This document shows positions 1 to 9,921 of a stretch of 64,000 nucleotides of DNA, in pieces. The position numbers and the translations under genes are program-made. The notes beneath the pieces were generated by a model. It was given only the letters and a program-made list of their open reading frames with translations. It searched no databases and was not told the DNA's origin. Every line of letters starts with the position of its first letter. Position 1 is the first letter of the stretch. Origin of the DNA: Pararge aegeria. Lineage: Eukaryota; Arthropoda; Insecta; Lepidoptera; Nymphalidae. The stretch is taken from contig NC_053202.1 of the NCBI RefSeq assembly GCF_905163445.1, positions 5,208,001 to 5,272,000 on the forward strand. Reading direction: 5' to 3'.

Positions 1-141
1 ACACCCTCGGCCCAGTAATGTATTACTTATAGAGTCTATATTACATACTGTTACAATAAAACCAGTCCTAGCCCTAGTCTCTTTGAACAAGCAAAGTCAG
101 GTTTAAGAGTTTAGATTGGTGAAATTGGGTTTAATCCGTGT

Positions 142-419
142 ATTGCTATTTTTAAAACGAGGATTAAACAACCGATGGTCGTTGGAGTCTTAAGGTGCTG
201 GAATGGCGACTACGCACCGGTAAAAGCAACGTAGGTCAGCTCCCAACGAGGTGGACAAATGACATCAGACGAGTCGCTGGGAGTCGCTGGAGGCAAGCGG
301 CCCAGGACCGTGTATTGTGGAACTCCCTAAAAAAGACCTATGTCCAGCAGTGGACGTCGATTGGTGGACATGATGATGATGATAATGATGATTGCTATTT
401 TCAAATCCCATGGATTAAA
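142..419 (+). repeat. Probable target-site duplication around the first RTE fragment
   Basis: The bases from 142 and those from 391 both begin ATTGCTATTTT and both end GGATTAAA about 28 bases on, flanking the RTE fragment at 171-390. The copies have diverged in the middle. I read them as the duplicated target of the insertion. Confidence 0.45.
171..392 (+). pseudogene. RTE-type LINE, 3' end of the reverse-transcriptase ORF
   Basis: From 195 the frame reads LEWRLRTGKSNVGQLPTRW, then NDIRRVAGSRWRQAAQDR and YVQQWTSIGG. This is the usual C-terminus of endonuclease/reverse-transcriptase ORFs of lepidopteran RTE elements. It ends in the (GAT)n tail typical of RTE. The copy is 5'-truncated to about 220 bp, so no catalytic domain is left. 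Identity is by recalled family motif; five related copies lie elsewhere in the window. Confidence 0.8.
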
Positions 420-514
420 TTCCAATTTCAAATTTTCAATTGCTTAGGAAAAAGTATCTTATTTTCATCCCTAAGATGCAAGCTATACAACGTGTAACGG
501 AATAACGAAATACT

Positions 515-1040
515 GTTTTTTTTTATACTCTTTATTTGTACACCACTCAGAAAAACGAGACAAAAAAAAAGAACAAACACATGAAGAATGAAGCAGGATA
601 CAAAAGGCGGCCTTATCGCTAAGTAGCGATCTCTGCCAGGCAACCTTAGGCTTAAGAAAACTAAAAAAAACGAATAGGTGGGGTACACTATTTAATACAT
701 ACATACGAATATCTACATACTAATACATAAACCAGACTACACAAATACAAAAATACTATTGATAAATATAAAAAATAAATATACTAATACATATCTTAAT
801 ATACCATAAATACTTAAATATGAGTTTGAGTAGATAAATAAATAATAATAGTCGTCTTTACTGAGCGAGATAATGAGCCTTAACAGCATTTTTAAATATG
901 CCCAATGACTTCGACTGTCTTATGTTCAATGGGAGTGCATTCCACAATTCAGTAGCTTTGACAGTGAACGAATGCTTATAAAACTTCGTTTTGTTGAACG
1001 GCATGCTCAAAGTTGAAGGGTGCATGAGTATATTTCATAA
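515..1040 (-). mobile_element. LINE-C copy, 5'-truncated, 3' UTR plus ORF end
   Basis: On the minus strand a reverse-transcriptase C-terminus (stop at 858-860) is followed by a 3' UTR holding GGTTGCCTGGCAGAGATCGC and CGATAAGGCCGCC. It ends near 520 with GTGTACAAATAAAGAGTAT before an A-run. The same 3' UTR motifs recur at 17276-17400 and 38000-38140. Family placement is open. Confidence 0.65.
858..1025 (-). pseudogene. LINE-C reverse-transcriptase C-terminal remnant
   Basis: Read on the minus strand, about 55 codons without a stop give KHSFTVKATELWNALPLNIR then QSKSLGIFKNAVKAHYLAQ and a stop. The pattern of a hydrophobic-Trp-Asn-x-Leu-Pro core followed by a Phe-Lys segment is the standard end of CR1/jockey-like LINE ORFs. 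An in-frame TGA lies just upstream of the first Met, so this is a truncated relic. It is too short to be a gene. Confidence 0.6.
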
Positions 1041-1645
1041 GAAATCACGCATAGTACCTATGATAGGTCGAGTACCTAATAAAGTGATAGGAGTCACTTG
1101 ATTTTACTTTTGCATGTTTAAAACACATGTGTATTAGGGCTGTATCTGATTTATTTCAGAAAAACTATGACAATGGTTTACTTAAACAAAAACTCAAAGA
1201 AACGTTCGGTTTCACAGTTATGTCTCAGATATTTTATGTACCTCTAAAGCCTCTGATATATTATTTCGGTTTTCATTTACACGCTGTATATGTGGGTGAA
1301 ATATCATCAAAATCAGTGCAATGGTTGAGCCGAACAAACAAGCGACCAGACGCCCATACGCATTCATAATATTAGGTAGGAATACTCGCTGAATTCACTA
1401 AATAAAATTTAGAAAAATTTACTGAATTAAAGTGAAAAATCAACTGAATTAAACTGAAAAATCGAACTATTATATTACTTTCGAGAGGTATCTCAAAAAT
1501 TAACTTTTCTTAGGCTGTAGTAACTTTTTGTAGTTCATAATTTAACTCCAGAGTCACTCTGACTTAAAAAAATCTTACTGTTACCTTAGTCGCCGTGACC
1601 AGAAGCTGGGTACTTGGAACTTAGTAAGACAATGACGATAAACTT
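1041..1645. other. No recognisable feature
   Basis: This is AT-rich sequence with one 80-codon open frame (1127-1369, plus) that has no domain I recognise, no splice context and no family motif. I see nothing to support a gene. Confidence 0.5.
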
Positions 1646-1647
1646 CA

Positions 1648-1868
1648 TTCTCTGCCTCGGCTGGCAAAAAACTAAATTCGTATGATTCGTACATTTCACC
1701 AATAAATCATTTCACCAATAAATCATTTGTGATTGCGGGTTAAAATAACATCCGTCGTTTGCGACGGATGTTATTTTAACCCGCGCCTGCTGGAGTCTAC
1801 CCCTCTAGCAGTAATAACATCTCACTGCCTCGGCCGGCAAAAAACTGGGAGCGAATCATACATATTGA
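1648..1868. repeat. Paired direct repeat bracketing a perfect hairpin
   Basis: CTGCCTCGGCTGGCAAAAAA at about 1652 and CTGCCTCGGCCGGCAAAAAA at about 1825 are near-identical. They flank a 16-bp tandem pair (ATTTCACCAATAAATC, 1692-1726) and the hairpin at 1735-1784. Possibly an internally rearranged small element. Confidence 0.4.
1735..1784. repeat. Perfect 23-bp inverted repeat, 4-nt loop
   Basis: Arms 1735-1757 and 1762-1784 are exact reverse complements around the loop TTTG. The arm begins GCGGGTTAAAATAACATCCG. There is no U-tract or gene context to make it a terminator. Confidence 0.9.
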
Positions 1869-1869
1869 T

Positions 1870-2465
1870 CTGGAAGCATTGTTTACGTTTTATTAAAAGC
1901 TTTTACTGAAGCTTCGCATGATAGTTTTGTGAACAAGGGATTTCCTATTTCATAACAATGGTGGAATAATGTTATTGTTTAAAAGCTTTTAATAAATCCC
2001 GTGATGAGTGATGAACTAGTGGCTCCATCATCAGGCTCAGATTTTTATCCTCAATATTAAAACGTGTCTTAATTTAAAAAAGAAACGTGTGAGCCGTCAC
2101 CGAAGGCCTGGCAGATGTGAAACATCGAAATTGTTCAATGTAAGTTATTGCAGATAGTGCATAATGAAAATATAAAGCATTTCAAATTTGTTTCACAAAT
2201 AAAAAAAAATACAACCAAATGGATAACCACTGCTTTTTGTAAGTCGGTAAGTAATAATGACTGTTTTATTACAAAATTAATATTCATTTTTATTATAACA
2301 TACGAAATACGAAAATTCAATCATAAAGCGTGCGATGCGTCGCCACGGCCTGTGTCGCCACGTCAAAAATCAGGTTTACTCCGCCTATAGATGTTTCACA
2401 TCAAAAACAGTTGCAGTTTATTGGTTTACGAAAAGAAACCGACTTAGGAAATAAATGTTTCATCA
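1870..2465. other. No recognisable feature
   Basis: AT-rich filler. GATGTGAAACATC near 2116 and its inverse near 2389 form a loose 12-bp inverted pair about 270 bp apart. That is too little to call an element. Confidence 0.45.
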
Positions 2466-2467
2466 TA

Positions 2468-2510
2468 CAAACCCATTAGCAGCCCACTACAAGGCATGGG
2501 TCTCCTCAAC
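2468..2510 (-). mobile_element. SINE-B tail fragment
   Basis: AACCCATTAGCAGCCCACTA followed by GGGTCTCCTC is the reverse of the SINE-B 3' region (CCGTG...GTAGTGGGCCGGTAATGGG). It is cut off at about 2510 by the next repeat. Confidence 0.5.
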
Positions 2511-2600
2511 AACCCCACCCCTCTTTTGCCTGCGGATGTCGTACGAGGTAAACTCTCCCGTTGAGAGACGCCTTTAGTGCGGCAATGGACGGTTTAAGGC
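2511..2600 (+). repeat. LINE-L-like repeat fragment
   Basis: CTCCCGTTGAGAGACGCCTT and TAGTGCGGCAATGG match the end of the repeat at 51246-51450, which has CCCCCGTTGGGAGAGGCCTT. It separates two SINE-B pieces. Confidence 0.4.
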
Positions 2601-2614
2601 TATTGATTCATCTT

Positions 2615-2917
2615 AAAAACCCATTACCGGCACACTACCGAGCACGGGTCCCCTTCCCACAATGAGAAGGGGTTAAGGCCGTAATTCACCACGCTGACCA
2701 AGTGCGGATTAGTGGACTTCACACGCCTTTCAGAACCTTAAGTAGAACTCTCAGGTATGCAGGTTTCCTCACGTTTTCCTTCACCGTTGTAGCAAGTGAT
2801 TTTTTAATTGCTTAAAACGCCCATAACTTGGAAAAGTTTTAGGCGTGCTATGACTCGAATTCGGCTCTCCGAAAGTGAAGTCGGAGTTCTACTCACTGTG
2901 CTATCACTGACTCTCAT
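2615..2917 (-). mobile_element. SINE-B, near full length
   Basis: From right to left it has the tRNA-like head (A-box region in TGATAGCACAGTGAGTAGAA, B-box reversed GACTCGAATTC), the body CGTTTTAAGCAATTAAAAAA and the tail CCACAATGAGAAGGGGTTAA. Non-coding, tRNA-derived. Confidence 0.75.
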
Positions 2918-3720
2918 CTAAATGTTTATACCAAGTAAAATACCAAAAATAAATATTTTCTACAACATTGTGGAGTCTGTGTCAAATAAAATATAAAAAT
3001 TACATATATGAATAGTTACTGTAGTGAATGGTAGGTATACAAAGTGTGCAGCAATTTTTACATTTTTCTTGGACCGATTTAAAATTGTCGCAGAAAATAT
3101 TTATTGTTCCAATTCGGTTAATGTTAAATGACGGTGTTCTATGGTAACAAATATTAAAAAAGAAACACAACAGACACCCACACACCACACCACCTCCTTT
3201 TTTGATAAGTTAAAAAGTGGTACTTTTTGAAGCACTTTTTAAGCTGCGTGTTTAAAATGCGTCAGTGATAACATGCATGGAAAATTAGATGTAAGTAAAT
3301 GTTGAAAGTATTTACTGTCTTTTCCCTGTAGATAAATCCGGACATTTCCTTATATATATTGATAACGCGCCAATATATAAGCGGAAAGTTGTTGTAATAC
3401 GTTACTATGCCTAATTTAATGAGGAAGGAAAATTATTCCATAATTTAGATGCCATCTCCTCCACGACTAAGGTACTTATACAATTTAACTAAGAAAACTA
3501 GCTTTAGCGTGTACCATCAATACACGATAATATATATGTAGTAATAATAATAATTTTTATTTAGTAACCATGACCCATTTACACTATTACAGAAAAGAAT
3601 AATTAAAAAATAAACTAAATCAAAAAATTACGAGAAATAATAATATTCAATATACAAAAAGGAATATTTGCGATTGTGGTTTAAAACATTTATTGTTCCA
3701 TAAAAGAATTTCTACTTATT
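2918..3720. other. No recognisable feature
   Basis: AT-rich, low-complexity sequence with short A/T runs. Open frames are short and show no family motif. Confidence 0.5.
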
Positions 3721-3721
3721 T

Positions 3722-3916
3722 ATTTATTTACACTCTTTATTTGAACATTACAAGTTCAAAAAACAGAAGAAGGATATAAAAAACACAGTGTTTTTTTATA
3801 TACCGGTGTAGAGTCACTACAAACAGACAGACTTGACATTTCAAAAGTGCTTATATTAGGCCTACTTGAAATAAATGATTGCCTCATTTGCCTCATTGCT
3901 TAGTAGCGATCTCTGT
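3722..3916 (-). mobile_element. LINE-C 3' remnant split by a LINE-B tail
   Basis: CACTCTTTATTTGAACATTA at 3730 and TTAGTAGCGATCTCTG at 3899 are the two ends of the LINE-C 3' UTR on the minus strand. Between them sits a plus-strand LINE-B tail. This looks like a nested insertion. Confidence 0.4.
3801..3880 (+). mobile_element. LINE-B 3' tail
   Basis: GAGTCACTACAAACAGACAG, then TTCAAAAGTGCTTATATTAG, then CTTGAAATAAATGA. This is the terminal 80 bp of a LINE 3' UTR repeated at least nine more times in the window. Confidence 0.65.
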
Positions 3917-4071
3917 ATGTATGAATGTTTTTAACGTCGAATGCAATTGCACACTGGTTAGCTAGTTATTTACTTTGGATAGAAGCAATCTCGTCAAAGT
4001 ACATGTCTCACATTTCAAGAGGCAAGTGGTAATTTTCTCTAAGAGCAAGAGGAAAAAATTAAAACAACAAC

Positions 4072-4142
4072 AACAATTTGGTGCACACCGCCACTCTTAC
4101 TGGTGGTAATACCAATATTACCAACAGTAAGAGCAAATTGTT
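4072..4142. repeat. Imperfect fold-back, about 27-bp arms, 4-nt loop
   Basis: Inner arms 4094-4111 and 4116-4133 pair with one mismatch around CCAA. The outer 9 bp (AACAATTTG at 4072, CAAATTGTT at 4134) continue the stem after a 13-nt bulge on the left side. Confidence 0.8.
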
Positions 4143-4515
4143 CTTCTTCTTTCGTATCTTAACAATGTCACATTACAGAGCTCATACAATGCAGCCTTTT
4201 GTTTTTATAACAAGTTATTTCTTGCCCCAAATTTTGTTACAACAAGCCCCAAATCGAATTTACTAACATTTTAATTTATTACAAATATGGTTAATACTAT
4301 TAATACTACCTAGCAATAGTTTAATAAATGCATAACAAAAATTAATGGATTTTTCAATTAGTCTCAGTATGGCCTTGAAATCAAATTTTACGAACATATA
4401 TTTTTTAGGTTGACAGGAAAAAAATAGTACTCCTGCTGAAAATCGGTCACGGCGGCGTCGTAGGCGGTATCTTAAAGAGTACGTTTACTTCAAAATCATA
4501 ACATTTCTTTTTAAA
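4143..4515. other. No recognisable feature
   Basis: Unclassified AT-rich sequence. The motif GTTACAACAAGCCCC at 4236 recurs at 4701, which hints at an old dispersed repeat. Confidence 0.4.
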
Positions 4516-4577
4516 CCGGCTGTGTTATTAAGCTGTTACCAGTGACGCCACTGGTAACAGTTTAATAACACAGCCGG
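4516..4577. repeat. 29-bp inverted repeat, 4-nt loop
   Basis: Arms 4516-4544 and 4549-4577 pair at 28 of 29 positions around ACGC. The arm begins CCGGCTGTGTTATTAAGCTG. Confidence 0.9.
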
Positions 4578-4682
4578 CACAGGGTTTTTGACCAGGGTAT
4601 GCATAAAGAAGGAAGATGCCATAAAATGGAACAATCCTTGGCGGTTATGATTTTTGTGCATATATGAAGTTCACGCCACTGG
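4570..4682. mobile_element. Fragment of a MITE-like family with GTGGCGTGCA ends
   Basis: GCACAGGGTTTTTGACCAGG followed by GTATGCATAAAG, and the end TTCACGCCACTGG at 4669, match the terminal design of the hairpin element at 45486-45688. A piece at 11391-11432 carries the same motif. Partial and degenerate. Confidence 0.35.
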
Positions 4683-4769
4683 CTGTTACTACTTACCCAC
4701 GTTACAACAAGCCCCTGTCTCCCCTACTTTAAATTATTTTACAGATAATTCTTTTCTTTCTCTTTCATT

Positions 4770-4855
4770 CTTGGCCATATCCGGGATTCAAATTAAAAAC
4801 CTCGTGATCTGCAGTCGAACATGCTAACCACTGCACCAACGAGGCAGTCGAGGAC
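4770..4855 (-). mobile_element. tRNA-like SINE head, orphan
   Basis: On the minus strand CCTCGTTGGTGCAGTGGTTA then GCATGTTCGACTGCAGATCA gives an A-box. The B-box is degraded (TTTGAATCCCGGAT). The acceptor stem does not close, so this is a SINE head and not a tRNA gene. Confidence 0.55.
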
Positions 4856-5136
4856 AAATACGGATGTGAATTTGTCTATTCTGTCATTCCATCTGAATTC
4901 GAGAACCTAACAAAAAATATGAAATGCAAAATTCTTGCGTCAATATGAATTCCTTATTCGGTGAATATTTGAATATAAGCTTTGGGGCCGTTTAATGCAT
5001 TTATTTCGCCGCCACGTGATTCCCTCACATGCTTCAACATGTGGACTTATATTAATTTTTATTGTGTCAACAACAAAAAAACTCAAATAATATGTTCCTA
5101 TGAGTGGCGTGCATACAGGATATGTACTAAAAGGGC

Positions 5137-5440
5137 AGACTCTCCGGGTGGTAAGTGATCCAGTCTCGGATGGTAGCGGGCTAACCTGTTAGGGAGTATG
5201 GCAGTCATACCCCTAATATGTTTCTACCGCACCGGACAACTAATAGCGGCACGTTTTTGTTGCTAGGGTGGTAACTAGCCACGGCCAAAGGCCCCCAGAC
5301 CAGACCAGTGAATATTCAGAAATTATATATTCCCAAATTGGCTCTGCCGGGAATCGAATCCGGGACTTTTGTGCGTATTTATAAGTAGGAACTTATAAAC
5401 ACACAGCGCTCACCGTTGCGCCAAGGAGGTCGTCAAAGCA
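5137..5440 (-). mobile_element. SINE-C, near full length
   Basis: The head on the right reads, minus strand, GACCTCCTTGGCGCAACGGT with B-box GGATTCGATTCCCGGCAGAG. The body has GCCGTGGCTAGTTACCACCC, and the tail reversed has GGTAAGTGATCCAGTCTCGG. A local fold-back (5371-5404) alters the head. Confidence 0.8.
5371..5404. repeat. Fold-back inside the SINE-C head
   Basis: GTGCGTATTTATAAGT (5371-5386), loop AGGA, then ACTTATAAACACAC (5391-5404). The right arm is the normal SINE-C sequence; the left arm is an extra inverted copy. Confidence 0.75.
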
Positions 5441-6271
5441 ACAAAAACATCTGGAAAAACAAGGAAGCACGTGTGCACATTTTACTTATCTGAAAACGAC
5501 TGGGGCCCGGAATAGCTAATTGAAAATTTTTCAACGCTTCGACATTCTGGTCTGCTAGTAACGTATCGACATAAATATCATTGATCAACTAAAATGTGCT
5601 ATACTGAGCTTTACAGTTTATTAGTACAAAAGCACTAGAAGCTAAAATGTTGAATATTTCACCGATTAAAAGTCACACACGAATGTTTTAAACCGTCTTT
5701 AAAACGCGTTGTTGTGATGAAAACAAAACAACAATCTATGAATTTCCCATAAAATGCACTAGGCAATGATGTAAGGTGGACAGGGGATAGGATAGCCAGT
5801 GAATGACAATGCGACCCCGAACGAAAGTACTTTTACTGTGCGAACGCGTGATTAGGATATCACATTTCGCGTAGACTCGCTGTTGTGTAGAGAATACAAT
5901 GTTTTGATTGTTTATTTTTTTACTCCTCCTAGTTCTTAGCTCCTGGTACTTTGATGTAGTTTTTTATTTATTTATTTAAATAATTTACATAACGCATAGC
6001 AACTACAACTATGTACAAAACTTCACAAATTATTTAGATGTATAATATATATATATATATCGGTTATAGTTATTAGGTAGGTGCATTTTACATCGCAAAT
6101 ACCTGTGTGTAATTGTAAAACAATCCTATAATAATAATCAATTGTTCATTGACATCATTCCTCAATTATACAGGAAAAATTACACAACGAACAAATAGTG
6201 AGAGATTTTAACAAAAAGACGAAGAAGTTGTATTGAAATGTGTATCATCTACATCAGACACACATTACAAC
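5441..6271. other. No recognisable gene; short AT microsatellite
   Basis: Unclassified. It contains a TA run at 6043-6060 and TTTATTTATTTA runs at 5966. Nothing else recognised. Confidence 0.45.
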
Positions 6272-6316
6272 AGTTACCATCTTAGACTGTAACTCACCAG
6301 GTAAGATTGCAGTCAC
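6272..6316 (+). mobile_element. LINE-D / SINE-C shared 3' tail fragment
   Basis: TTACCATCTTAGACTGTAAC then TCACCAGGTAAGATTGCAGT is the terminal motif shared by SINE-C and the LINE at 45241-45480. Either could be the source. Confidence 0.5.
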
Positions 6317-6531
6317 ACAAACATGTAGAAGAATAAAAATAAATTATATAAGATAAAATTAAACAATTTCCCTTTAATATCATTTGTTAAGCAAACCATT
6401 TTTATTGGCAGGGGCTATTCTGCTATTGGCTTAAATACGCAGTTGGAGCAAAACCAACAAAATAAGCTCAACAATCGCATTCATAGCAATAAAAGGAGGA
6501 TAGTAGACATTCATCTTTGAGTCCTTTTAAG

Positions 6532-6622
6532 GTGATAGAGAACAAACAGACGGACATTTTAGTAGTGTTTATTAATAAGGCCTTCTTGAAATAAATGAAT
6601 TTATAATTTTATATTTTGAATA
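6532..6622 (+). mobile_element. LINE-B 3' tail, degenerate
   Basis: GAACAAACAGACGGACATTT, then GGCCTTCTTGAAATAAATGA. Several indels relative to the better copies. Confidence 0.5.
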
Positions 6623-6847
6623 TTTGTTTGTATTAAACACCTTTCCAGCTCTTAGATAGCACATCAAATCGCAAAAGCAAAGTTCATCCTCGCCATCTGG
6701 ATACCATAGGTAGATCAATTCTACAAAATGGGGATCTTTGCAAAACTATGATATTAGTGGAAAATAGATTCCATCCATCCATCCATCTATTCATCAATCC
6801 ATTCCATCTATGTAAAAACTGATATGTTATAAACATTCATCATCATC

Positions 6848-6992
6848 TGGGAACCCTCAGGCATGTAGGTTTCCTCACGAAGTATTCCTTCACCGTTGAA
6901 GCAAGTGATATTTTTAATTGCTTAAAACGCACGTAACTTATAAAAGTTAGAGGTGCGTTCTAGGATTCGAACTCGGTCCCTGAATCCTACCC
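6848..6992 (-). mobile_element. SINE-B head fragment
   Basis: Minus-strand head with B-box GAGTTCGAATCC, then GTTACGTGCGTTTTAAGCAA and CTTCAACGGTGAAGGAATAC. The 3' half is missing. Confidence 0.7.
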
Positions 6993-8015
6993 ACAGAACT
7001 AACATCCTCACTGTTATTAATATTAAACTCATTGAAATTTTATATGAACAACTGTTTTTATATACAATAATGGGTGCGTAATATTTTTTACCTGACTCCC
7101 AAACATGTACACATGTTCTAAATTCAAATTACGTTCTCCAAATATCAGTTTTCCTATGAGTATGCATGGAGATTGATATTCTGAAGTCGACATTTTTCTT
7201 TTTTTATATTTATATGTTATTTCTTGTAGAGAACTCTATATCTTCGTCATATTGAAGTCGAGTGGGAATATAAACACAGATCGGGAGATCAAACAACTTC
7301 AAAATACTTGTAATAACAATATAAAACTTAAAACTGGATTTTTCTAAATCCAGTTTTAAGTTAAGATATAATCAATTATCAATATTTTTAATGAAATCTT
7401 GGGTAAATACAGGAAAATCGAAGGTTATTTTGAAGGTAGAACTGAGTATTCATAATCATTTCTTTTTGCCGGATGGCCTCTCGGACACTTTTTTTTATTA
7501 TAAAAAAATAATAACATGACCTCCAGAATCTAAACGATCCAATTATTTGCCCTTATTCTTAAAGAAGCTAAATAAAACAAAAGAATTGAGCAGTTATCCT
7601 TAAACAATCAGTTTTTTACTGAATTTAAAAGAAATAACACAAATTGAAATATCTTTTAATTACCGTTTATAAAATCAGTCAGACCTTTGAAATGTTTTCA
7701 TGTCTATCTATTGTTTTGTGATAAATGTAAATAAAGAATTTATTTCAGAAATTTACATTAAGGCTTCAGACACACGGGACAAAAGCGATTTATATTTATG
7801 CCCGGTCTGTTGTGGACTCTTCTAGGACCGTTAATATTAGATTTTCGAGAATCGAGAAGTCGTTTTCGAGTTTTAAACTAAACTATACTAACGTGCGTTT
7901 TTATTATTCAATCTACCCGTAATCTATACTTAAAATAAAACTTTAACTGGAAGATTTCTGTACATGTAATATATTTTGAAAATAAGCTTTATAATCGATA
8001 CTGAGGCAAAAACAG
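6993..8015. other. No gene seen; contains a perfect hairpin
   Basis: Low-complexity AT-rich sequence. The hairpin at 7325-7362 is listed separately. No family motif recognised in the rest. Confidence 0.45.
7325..7362. repeat. Perfect 17-bp inverted repeat, 4-nt loop
   Basis: AACTTAAAACTGGATTT (7325-7341), TTCT, AAATCCAGTTTTAAGTT (7346-7362). Confidence 0.9.
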
Positions 8016-8019
8016 ATTT

Positions 8020-8270
8020 TTTTTTAATTTTTGTCCGTCTGTCTGTCCGGGCATCACGTGAAAACTACTGCACGGATTTGAATAAAATTTTGTATAATGG
8101 TGGCTGATATTTCGGGTCACATATAGAATACTTTTTGTCCCAACAGTGTCTTTTTGTCGGTCAAATCACCCCACCGCCACCGCGGGTTGTGATTGGTCGA
8201 TGTTTTTCTCCATCGATGTCATTGGCTGGTTTCATTAAAATCAGCCAACTAAACATCTAATAATCTAATA
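8020..8270. mobile_element. Dispersed non-autonomous repeat, class uncertain
   Basis: TTTGTCCGTCTGTCTGTCCG, then ACTACTGCACGGATTTGAAT and TTGGTCGATGTTTTTC. The phrase 'constant response to a new nucleotide' (CACGGATTTGAATAAAATTT) is typical of short lepidopteran Helitron-like elements. The ends are not clear. Confidence 0.4.
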
Positions 8271-8521
8271 AATATTCTTGACGTAGTTAAAATCAATAAA
8301 AGTAACAAGTTCTAAACATTTTTAAATAATAATAATTTATGTGGGATGACGGTGATTTAAAATCTGTATTTAACCGAACCTAACAATACTATCGAGCATG
8401 TGTTGTCTAATTTTAATGAAGATCTGATAAATATTGTCGGATATAAAGGAAATAAGTAACTCTTCACAAATAACAGCAAGTCGCAAGGTAATATGGGAAA
8501 GCGATGAATGCATGCATACCG

Positions 8522-8699
8522 TCCTACTAATAATATAAATGCGAAAGTTTGTGAGGATGAATGAATGTATGTATGTATGTATCAACTAATACGTAAAATA
8601 ATAATGGGCACATAGCCACGATGATTATTATGTTAGCATCAGATCTATTCTAGCTTCTGGATTGACTCACACGCGGACGAAGTCGCCAGGGTCCGCTAC
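8522..8699 (+). mobile_element. Non-autonomous Helitron-like element
   Basis: Starts TCCTACTAATAATATAAATG, the usual left end of short lepidopteran Helitrons, and runs to CACGCGGACGAAGTCGCCAG. The 3' CTAG end is damaged. A TATG run (8569-8582) lies inside. Confidence 0.6.
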
Positions 8700-9425
8700 T
8701 ATAAAGATACATTACGTTGTTATTGTCAAAAAAAACCCATCCAATTTTTAACAAATGCATACTTTTCTTAGCAACTTTTTAACAGATTGCAGATTGAATA
8801 AAGAAAACGAACGTTACTAAACTTTATCGTCAAGTAAAATGGACCTTATGCCAAATCCTACTGGTACTTCCTATTTTTGTTTTACACAAATTCGCACAAA
8901 AGCTCGATTTAAAAAATTATAGGTAAATTTGAGCTTTAACGCAATACCGATATTTCGATGTTTTAACATCGGAGTAAAACAGATCTTCGAGGGTTAGTTA
9001 GTTTTGTGAGTAATACTCGAAAACGACCCTATAGAGAGCAAATTTTCGAACGATTTAGAACCGTCCTAACTTCCGTTTTAAGTTAACGAATGTGGTTATA
9101 TTATCCCCACCTTACTATAATGGAAACCTTTATGTATGATAGAGCTACATGAATAAATAAGTTTTGGATTTGATCCTTTTTTTGTATTCGACCTATAATA
9201 TTCAATTGAAGTTGATAAAACGAACTAAAAAAAGTGCAAACCTTTTCCTATACCACCTCTAATTGTCCTATGTCCCACGTGGGAGTAGCCTAATCTAACA
9301 ATTTAACTATTTATGAGCATTTAATTTAGATTTGCATATTCATTATGACGATCGCGTTAAATAATTATTATTTATCTGTCAACGCGACTTCGTCCGCTTT
9401 CGTTTCGGTTTTTTAAATCCTGCTA
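8700..9425. other. No gene seen; one short dispersed duplicate
   Basis: GATTTGCATATTCATTATGA with CGCGTTAAATAATTATTATT near 9330-9372 is repeated, diverged, near 10270-10322. A reversed Helitron end (ACGCGACTTCGTCCG) is visible at 9382. Confidence 0.4.
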
Positions 9426-9629
9426 TCCTACTAATATTATAAATGTGAAAGTCTGGATATTTGTTACATAATCACGCAAAAGCGGCTGAACGGATTTGGA
9501 TGAAATTTGGCACGCATGTAGCCTTTGACATGGAAAAGAACATAGGCTACCCTTTATTCCGATTTCTGAAGTAGTTCCCGAGGGAAAATTGGAAATTGTT
9601 TACGAGCTAAGCCGCGGGCAGACAGCTTT
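9426..9629 (+). mobile_element. Non-autonomous Helitron-like element
   Basis: After an A at 9425 it begins TCCTACTAATATTATAAATG. The body has CGGCTGAACGGATTTGGATG and GGCTACCCTTTATTCCGATT, and it closes with GCCGCGGGCAGACAGCT. Insertion after A fits the Helitron A^T rule; the last bases of CTAG are lost. Confidence 0.65.
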
Positions 9630-9831
9630 GAAATTTGGTATTCAAATTTGGAGTCCATGCCAATCTCTCAAATAGTTCCTGTGGTAAGATTAAAAATTAT
9701 TAACTAGAAAAGCTCTAGGCCCAATTCTAAAGTCCACGCAGACGAAGCTAGTATTCCTGTAGTTTTGTATGGAAGCTCATCGCTCCGCTTTCATCTGACG
9801 CAAGACAGAATAATTATTGTTTTAAACTATA

Positions 9832-9921
9832 ATGCTGGAAAAAACAACTGCTGAGTTTCTCGCTGGTTTCTTCTCGGTGGAATCTCATATTAGGCCTACT
9901 TTAAATAAATTAATTATGCCC
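9832..9921 (+). mobile_element. LINE-B 3' tail with internal deletion
   Basis: CTGCTGAGTTTCTCGCTGGT, then TTCTTCTCGGTGGAATCT, joined directly to CATATTAGGCCTACTTTAAA. The middle 60 bp of the tail is missing. Confidence 0.55.

Noticed and set aside
6272..6316. CRISPR-like spacing of recurring short motifs across the window
   Set aside because: The genome is a eukaryote; repeats are dispersed SINE or LINE pieces without regular spacers.
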